Shown here: positions 5,923-8,642 of the stretch, piece by piece | Numbering within the stretch: the stretch's first letter is position 1 | How the letters are laid out: every line of letters starts with the position of its first letter | DNA from: Solirubrobacterales bacterium | GTDB lineage: Bacteria > Actinomycetota > Thermoleophilia > Solirubrobacterales > Solirubrobacteraceae | Assembly (NCBI GenBank): GCA_025964075.1 | Contig: JAOPZQ010000218.1 | Span: forward strand, 1 to 8,642 | Direction: 5' to 3' | Length of the DNA stretch: 8,642 nucleotides | Notes under the pieces: generated by a model | The model's database searches: none | What the model was told of the DNA's origin: nothing | What the model saw: the letters and a program-made list of their open reading frames with translations, nothing else | Translations under genes and position numbers: made by a program

Positions 5923-7158
5923 ATGGCCGGCAGGCTGCTCGCGCTGGTCGCGCTAGGCGGGGTGCTCGGCGCGAGCTGGTTGCTCGCGTCCGGCTTCTCG
6001 GCACGCGTCGGCTCTCCCTACGGTGGGCCGTTGCACGACCTCGGCCGCGCGTTCAGCGCCGTCGATCGCCGCGCCGCGCTGGTCGCGCTCGGGGTCTGCT
6101 ACGTGGTCGTGATCGGCTGCGGTGTTGCGGGCGTGCTCCCGCGTGTGCCCGCGATCGCGACGCTCGTCGTCGTCCAGCTGTTGTTCGCGGTGTCCGCGAT
6201 CGCGCCGGGACAGGATCTCTTCACCTACCTCGGGTTCGCGCGACTCGCGGCGGTTCACGACACGAACCCGTACGTGCACGGCCTGAGCGCTGCGCACGGC
6301 GATCCCGTGTTCGCGCTCGCGGCGACCTCGTGGCGGCGCACGACGACCCCCTACGGCCCGCTGTTCACGCTGGTCACGGAGGCGGTCACACCGCTGCCGG
6401 TGGCGGTCGCGGCCTGGGCGCTGAAGGGCGTCTTCGCCACGGCGACGTTCGGCTGTTGCGCGCTCGTCGGGCGCATCGCCCGCGAGATCGACCGCGACGC
6501 GACGCTCGCCGTCGTGTTTGTCGGTCTCAACCCGGCGGTGCTCGCCTACGCGCTGGGCAAGGGCCACAACGACGCGCTGATGATGCTGCCGGTCCTCGTC
6601 GCGATCTGGCTGATCGTACGCGGGCGCGACCTCGCCGGAGGAGCGAGCGCGGTGCTCGCCGTAGGGATCAAGGCGACGGCGGCGGTCATGCTCCCGTTCC
6701 TTGCGATCGCCGCACGCAGGAGGCGGAGGACCGCGCTCGGCGTCGCGACCGCGGCGCTGGCGACCGCCGTCATCACGTATGCCGCGTTCGGAATCGAGCC
6801 GATCCACGTCGTCTCCGACGCGGGCCGCGACCAGCAGCTCATCCACGCCGACCTCAGCTTCATCGGACTGGTCGGCCGCGGCCTCGGTGCGCACCTGGGC
6901 GACGTTGCCGACGCATGGGGCATCGCGATCTTCGCCGCCGCATACGCTTGCGCACTGATCGCGGCGGCGCGCCGGCCAGGCGAATGGATCCGCTGGTCGG
7001 GCTGGGCGATGGTGGCGCTGCTCGTCAGCTCGGGCGCACTGTTCCCCTGGTACCTCACGTGGGTCCTGCCGCTCGCCGCGCTGGCGCGCGACCGCGTCCT
7101 TCAAGCCGCGACGCTCGTACTGAGCGCCGCCGCGATCGGCGTACTCACGTTCTCGTAG
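5923..7158 (+). CDS. GT-C polyprenol-phosphate mannosyltransferase-like membrane protein (MptB-like)
   Basis: This is a 411-residue polytopic membrane protein with roughly ten or more hydrophobic segments. An in-frame GTG at 5896 would add nine residues (MTLRYAPNN). I prefer ATG 5923 because the first membrane segment begins right after it (MAGRLLALVALGGVLG) and the extra codons have atypical third positions; neither start has a clear Shine-Dalgarno. Family features are the acidic loop motif GQDLFTYLGFARL (96-108; Asp98 is the probable catalytic/metal residue), NPYVHG (115-120), TPYGPLFTL (142-150), NPAVLAYALGKGHNDALMM (203-221) and FPWYLTW (374-380). This pattern is that of actinobacterial mannosyltransferases, including MptB, that use polyprenol-phosphate-mannose on the outer face of the membrane to build lipoglycans. 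The exact acceptor cannot be deduced. It is divergent from the secreted pair. A weak hairpin (CGGTC 7160-7164, GACCG 7178-7182) follows the stop. Confidence 0.85.
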   Translation: MAGRLLALVALGGVLGASWLLASGFSARVGSPYGGPLHDLGRAFSAVDRRAALVALGVCYVVVIGCGVAGVLPRVPAIATLVVVQLLFAVSAIAPGQDLFTYLGFARLAAVHDTNPYVHGLSAAHGDPVFALAATSWRRTTTPYGPLFTLVTEAVTPLPVAVAAWALKGVFATATFGCCALVGRIAREIDRDATLAVVFVGLNPAVLAYALGKGHNDALMMLPVLVAIWLIVRGRDLAGGASAVLAVGIKATAAVMLPFLAIAARRRRRTALGVATAALATAVITYAAFGIEPIHVVSDAGRDQQLIHADLSFIGLVGRGLGAHLGDVADAWGIAIFAAAYACALIAAARRPGEWIRWSGWAMVALLVSSGALFPWYLTWVLPLAALARDRVLQAATLVLSAAAIGVLTFS

Positions 7159-7188
7159 ACGGTCCGCGAGCCCACGAGACCGCTCCCG

Positions 7189-7350
7189 TCAGGCCGGCGC
7201 CGCCGTGCCGTCGTCGCGCACTTGGACGGCGAGCGTGCCCTCCTCGATACGCGGCGGGTCGGTCGCCGCCACGCGGAGGTCGCTGCGCGCCTGCCTCGCA
7301 TGGCCCTCCGCGGAGCGCAATGCTGCAAGTGAGCGCCGCCGGCCGGGGTC
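7189..7350 (-). pseudogene. Orphan coding fragment resembling a histidine-kinase ATPase region
   Basis: Between the convergent glycosyltransferase and MOSC genes one minus-strand frame shows strong coding bias (nearly all codons end in G or C) and ends at TGA 7191-7189. It reads LAALRSAEGHARQARSDLRV, then a Thr/Pro-containing linker, then EEGTLAVQVRDDGTAAPA. The order 'AL--AE-HA--...-V-V...GTL-V-V-DDG' recalls the N-box to G1 part of HATPase_c domains in NarL-type sensor kinases, but the N-box Asn and the later glycine boxes are missing. The frame has no good start: the only in-frame start candidates are TTG 7320 and an internal GTG, neither with a Shine-Dalgarno. It begins in the region overlapping the end of the MOSC gene. 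It is most likely a decayed remnant. A short real protein or another family is possible. Confidence 0.33.
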
Positions 7351-7357
7351 GGCGATC

Positions 7358-8247
7358 TCAGATCAGGCTGACGCCGTCGTCCCTGCGGATGGCGCCCGTC
7401 GCTTCCGCGACGGCGTAGATCCCAGCGCACGGGTAGCGCGCACCCGCGACGTCGATCCTGTTGTGCCGGGCGAGGGCCTTGAGGATCCCGGAGTCCTTCG
7501 GAAGGTCCTCCTGTGCGAGGCTCGGCATCACGCAGCGAGGGTCTGGCAGGGCCACGCCGATCCGCACGTCGTCGCCGATCGCGAGCGTGCGACCGAGCCA
7601 CTCGTTCTCGACGAACCCGTGCGCTGGCGTATCGACGATCACGTTCATGCGGAACCGGCGGGCGTCGAAGCGGCTCTGGGGCTCGAGTTCGCCCAACTGG
7701 TCCAGCGTCGACGTCGTGAGGACGCTGAGCGGGAACAGGTCGAAGAACGAGCCTTCGGGGACAGCGGACGGGAGCCCCCGCTCGTTGAAGAACGCCGCAC
7801 CGAGCCGCGCTTCTACGACCTCGTCGCGGTGTCCGTCGGGATCGTAGTCGTCCTCGTCAGGGTGGTACTGATCGATCGTGTAGCCGTTCTGCGCGGCGCG
7901 CACCAGCTCCACGTCGCGCCCGAAGAAGCGCGAGAGGACGGCGTCGACACCCGCCGCGTCGCTCGACACCGAGTTGCCGTCGGCGAGCTCGATCCGCACC
8001 GGCGGAAGCTCGCCGTCCGGCGGCGGCGGTTCGACGAACGCCGCCCGGCATGCCAGCAGGTTGGGCCACAGCTTCGGGTGCTTCGCGCTCGCGACCTTGC
8101 CCGTTGCGCTGTCTCGGAGCGCGTACGCACGGTCGCCGACGATCCCGCCCTCACTCAGGTCGACCGCGTCGAGCTGCTCGCCCAGCATCGACTTGAGGGG
8201 AATCGCCACAGCGCGCGGATGGTGCCAACGGGCTCGGTCGCGGTCAT
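7358..8247 (-). pseudogene. MOSC domain protein gene with a one-base frameshift near its start
   Basis: From 8209 down to the TGA at 7360-7358 an open frame encodes 283 residues. An N-terminal MOSC-associated beta-barrel (PLKSMLGEQLDAVDLSEGG, IVGDRAYALRD) is followed by the MOSC core RFRMNVIVD, GFVENEWLGRTLAIGDDVRI and DPRCVMPS, which holds the conserved Cys. MOSC proteins bind molybdenum cofactor through that Cys and act as sulfur carriers or Mo-dependent reductases. The apparent GTG start at 8209 has no ribosome-binding site and cuts the family's usual opening. In the next frame, ATG 8247 with GGAG (8258-8255) encodes MTATEPVGTIRALWRFP, exactly the missing beginning; it runs into the main frame at the C-run opposite 8197-8200. 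One added C would give a normal 296-residue protein. So the gene is frameshifted, by a real deletion, by a sequencing error, or, less likely, by programmed slippage. Function is otherwise expected to be intact. The listed span includes the separated start. Confidence 0.82.
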
Positions 8248-8263
8248 TCTTCGGCTCCGCATC

Positions 8264-8293
8264 AGCCTAAGGGCCGGGCTGCGTCGCGGTCAA
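8264..8293 (-). promoter_or_regulatory. Possible sigma-70-type promoter of the MOSC gene
   Basis: On the minus strand TTGACC (8293-8288) and TAGGCT (8269-8264) are separated by 18 bp. Transcription would start near 8257, about 10 nt before ATG 8247 and almost on top of its GGAG ribosome-binding site, so the untranslated leader would be very short. This supports ATG 8247, rather than GTG 8209, as the original start. Confidence 0.33.
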
Positions 8294-8315
8294 CGGCCAA
8301 GTGTCTAGCCCCCCT

Positions 8316-8531
8316 TTACGCCGCCCACTCGGGCCGCGATGTCGGGCGGGTTTGCAGGTCGAGGGCCGCGGCGATCACCCGCCGAACGACCTCGTCGGTC
8401 GCCGGCGGCGGGCAGGCAACCCGTCGAGCACCTCACGGACCGCGAACGGGTGCTCGCCCGACGGCCGGCCCACGCGTGTGGTCGTGCAACGCCCTGGCCA
8501 GCTTCCAGGAGCCGTCCGACCTGAAATGTGC
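8316..8531 (-). pseudogene. Degenerate coding remnant with two frame changes, family unknown
   Basis: Coding-like base use on the minus strand moves between frames. One frame gives HFRSDGSWKLARALHDHTRG (about 8528-8467). It then shifts to GEHPFAVREVLDGLPA (about 8440-8392). Finally it returns to the first frame for ATDEVVRRVIAAALDLQTR, ending in PEWAA and TAA (8318-8316). Read straight, the first frame stops at a TGA near 8429, so no single frame covers the region. Joined up, it would be about 70 residues. I do not recognise the family. It may be a decayed gene or a stretch with sequencing indels. The segment from 8248 to 8315 shows only the putative MOSC promoter. Confidence 0.33.
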
Positions 8532-8546
8532 TCTGCCGGGCGGCGG

Positions 8547-8642
8547 CTAATCGGCGCCAACGACCTTGAAGCCCTTGGTGACGAAGATGTGGTGCGGCCA
8601 GTTGACGCCGATGTTATGGACCTCGTACTCGCCGTTGCTCAG
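8547..8642 (-). CDS. C-terminal end of an unrecognised protein (5' part outside window)
   Basis: The minus-strand frame is open from the right edge to TAG at 8549-8547 and encodes 31 residues: LSNGEYEVHNIGVNWPHHIF followed by VTKGFKVVGAD. Codons are nearly all G/C-ending and the residues look like a folded beta-rich C-terminus (VHNIGVNWPHHIFVTKGFKVV), so this is very likely a real gene end. No family can be named from so little. The remnant at 8316-8531 lies directly downstream in the same frame, beyond the stop. Confidence 0.6.
   Translation of the reverse strand: MSNGEYEVHNIGVNWPHHIFVTKGFKVVGAD

Noticed and set aside
5751..7418. Very long plus-strand open frame (555 codons) overlapping the glycosyltransferase
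   Set aside because: Its translation is Arg/Ala/Pro-rich without domains. It is an out-of-frame shadow of the membrane protein, which has the correct codon bias, hydrophobic segments and family motifs.
8190..8210. Programmed -1 frameshifting in the MOSC gene
   Set aside because: The site A TTC CCC is a poor slippery heptamer and no clear downstream structure was found. A simple deletion or sequence error is more likely, though slippage is not excluded.
7205..8308. 367-codon plus-strand open frame opposite the MOSC gene
   Set aside because: The composition is low in structure and no motif is recognisable. The minus strand encodes a full MOSC domain.
1..8642. CRISPR array, tRNA, rRNA, insertion sequence or phage genes
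   Set aside because: No regularly spaced repeats, no tRNA-like cloverleaf noticed, no transposase or integrase motifs, and no terminal inverted repeats with target duplications were seen.

Overview
The window is about 8.6 kb of very GC-rich DNA with strongly G/C-biased third codon positions, GTG as well as ATG starts, and actinobacterial-looking gene content: a GlxA-type AraC regulator, a DUF4389 membrane protein, a cNMP-domain/thioredoxin-reductase-like flavoprotein, an MptB-like GT-C mannosyltransferase and Tat/Sec-exported proteins. The best inference is a soil-type actinomycete, possibly of the Thermoleophilia/Solirubrobacterales. No rRNA, tRNA, CRISPR array, transposase or prophage gene is visible.

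Layout, left to right. 1-756 (+) is the C-terminal part of a GlxA-family regulator cut by the window edge. It converges, with overlapping stop codons, on a DUF4389 membrane protein (753-1418, -). Next on the minus strand are a three-part flavoprotein (1610-3301) with a small palindrome at its promoter, and a Tat-exported acetamidase/formamidase-family protein (3477-4760). A short stretch resembling the start of a GNAT acetyltransferase gene (about 4849-4962, -) is probably debris. 4982-5709 (-) holds two adjacent, about 79% identical, secreted small proteins of unknown function. They are joined by an ATGA stop/start overlap, preceded by a possible 20-codon leader ORF that also ends in an ATGA overlap, and preceded by two perfect 6-bp-stem hairpins. 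Divergent from this is a polytopic GT-C glycosyltransferase (5923-7158, +).

The right end looks eroded. A fragment with coding-like base use, reminiscent of a histidine-kinase ATPase domain, lies at 7189-7350 (-). A MOSC-domain protein (7358-8247, -) appears to have lost one base near its start: its ribosome-binding site and first 17 codons are in a different frame from the rest. A multiply frameshifted unidentified gene remnant follows (8316-8531, -), and then the last 31 codons of an unrecognised minus-strand gene (8547-8642).

The genes do not form one obvious pathway. The flavoprotein, amidase-like and MOSC proteins are separate enzymes. The secreted pair and the mannosyltransferase share a divergent 200-bp control region and both act at or outside the membrane, so a joint cell-surface role is possible but unproven. 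The most unusual element is the translationally coupled tandem secreted pair with its leader.
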